From Anopheles merus (taxonomy: Eukaryota > Arthropoda > Insecta > Diptera > Culicidae), in assembly GCF_017562075.2 (NCBI RefSeq), contig NC_054085.1, forward strand, positions 18,268,722-18,332,721: a stretch of 64,000 bases of DNA, given 5' to 3'. The notes under the pieces are model-generated. The model was not told where the DNA came from. It did no database searches and was given only the letters and a program-made list of their open reading frames with translations. This document shows positions 63,713 through 64,000 of this stretch, piece by piece (the stretch's first letter is position 1; each line of letters begins with the position of its first letter). The translations under genes and the position numbers were made by a program.

Positions 63713-64000
63713 TTTATTTATTTATTTATTTATTTAATTACGTCATCTAGCCTAGACTGGCCTATATAACTATTCTTGATGTTTCAATAGACTGGCTAAC
63801 AATGGACCTAACCTATTAACATCTTACAAAACATGGTTATAAAGAATTACAAACAGGTAGCTATGACTAAAGTGAAAACGGTAAATAAATATATAAATAA
63901 ATAACTTGATCCTTCTGATCGTCAATATGTGCCTCGAAGAATCATTCTAAGATTATTTACACTAACGTTAAGATCAACAGTATTGTATAAAGAGCTATAT
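63713..64000 (-). mobile_element. Probable 3' end of a LINE running off the window
   Basis: A (TTTA)n run at 63713-63736 reads as an (AAAT)n tail on the minus strand. The sequence above it reads, on that strand, as a short 3' region ending GGCCAGTCTAGGCTAGATGA before the tail, a common layout of mosquito LINE 3' ends. No diagnostic reverse-transcriptase motif is inside the window, so the class is unknown. Confidence 0.4.

Noticed and set aside
1..64000. CRISPR arrays, bacterial operons, rRNA or tRNA genes
   Set aside because: No direct-repeat/spacer layout, no ribosome-binding-site-led gene clusters and no complete tRNA cloverleaf were seen; the A/B boxes at 17.4 kb belong to a SINE.

Overview
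The window looks like nuclear DNA of a mosquito, most probably Anopheles. It has long AT-rich non-coding stretches with many (CA)n and poly-G runs, tRNA-derived SINEs with (GAA)n tails, short TA-flanked inverted-repeat transposons, and one intron-containing insect gene with GC-rich exons. The organism call is inferred from this overall character, not from a database match.

I can support only one protein-coding gene. It is on the minus strand, with coding exons at 46207-45383, 43471-43311 and 39350-38147. These join in phase to a 729-residue type I membrane protein: signal peptide, cysteine-capped N-terminal flank, about 13 leucine-rich repeats, C-terminal cysteine flank, one membrane span, and a cytoplasmic tail with a His/Gln-rich stretch and a hydrophobic C-terminus. 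It belongs with the insect LRR cell-surface adhesion/signalling proteins (the capricious/tartan/Fili kind), but I do not assign a symbol. A 17-base exon-like unit at 46398-46382 may be a 5' untranslated exon. The AT-rich stretch below 38147 is the likely 3' UTR.

The rest is intergenic or intronic DNA with several generations of transposable elements. The most structured part is 27.67-31.41 kb. A P-superfamily-like unit with a THAP-like ORF (27678-28535) carries its own MITE (28036-28463). Beside it, a MITE (28559-31413) is split by a Helitron with recognisable ends (28653-31163), and the Helitron is itself interrupted by a 675-bp terminal-inverted-repeat element (28706-29380). A second copy of that element lies in the opposite orientation in intron 2 of the LRR gene (39732-40424), and an unbroken copy of the split MITE lies at 49573-49905. 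Other elements are a decayed non-LTR retrotransposon (about 15605-16750), SINEs at 6.3 and 17.3 kb, Tc1/pogo-like MITEs at 20.9, 33.4 and 52.6 kb, a 178-bp tandem duplication at 49.15 kb, and a probable LINE 3' end at the right edge.

The segments 1-6300, 6500-15600, 17.5-20.9, 21.9-27.6, 34.2-36.8, 46.4-49.1, 49.9-52.6 and 52.9-63.7 kb contain no exon that I can defend. Most open frames there are short, arise from microsatellites, or overlap on both strands without domain content.
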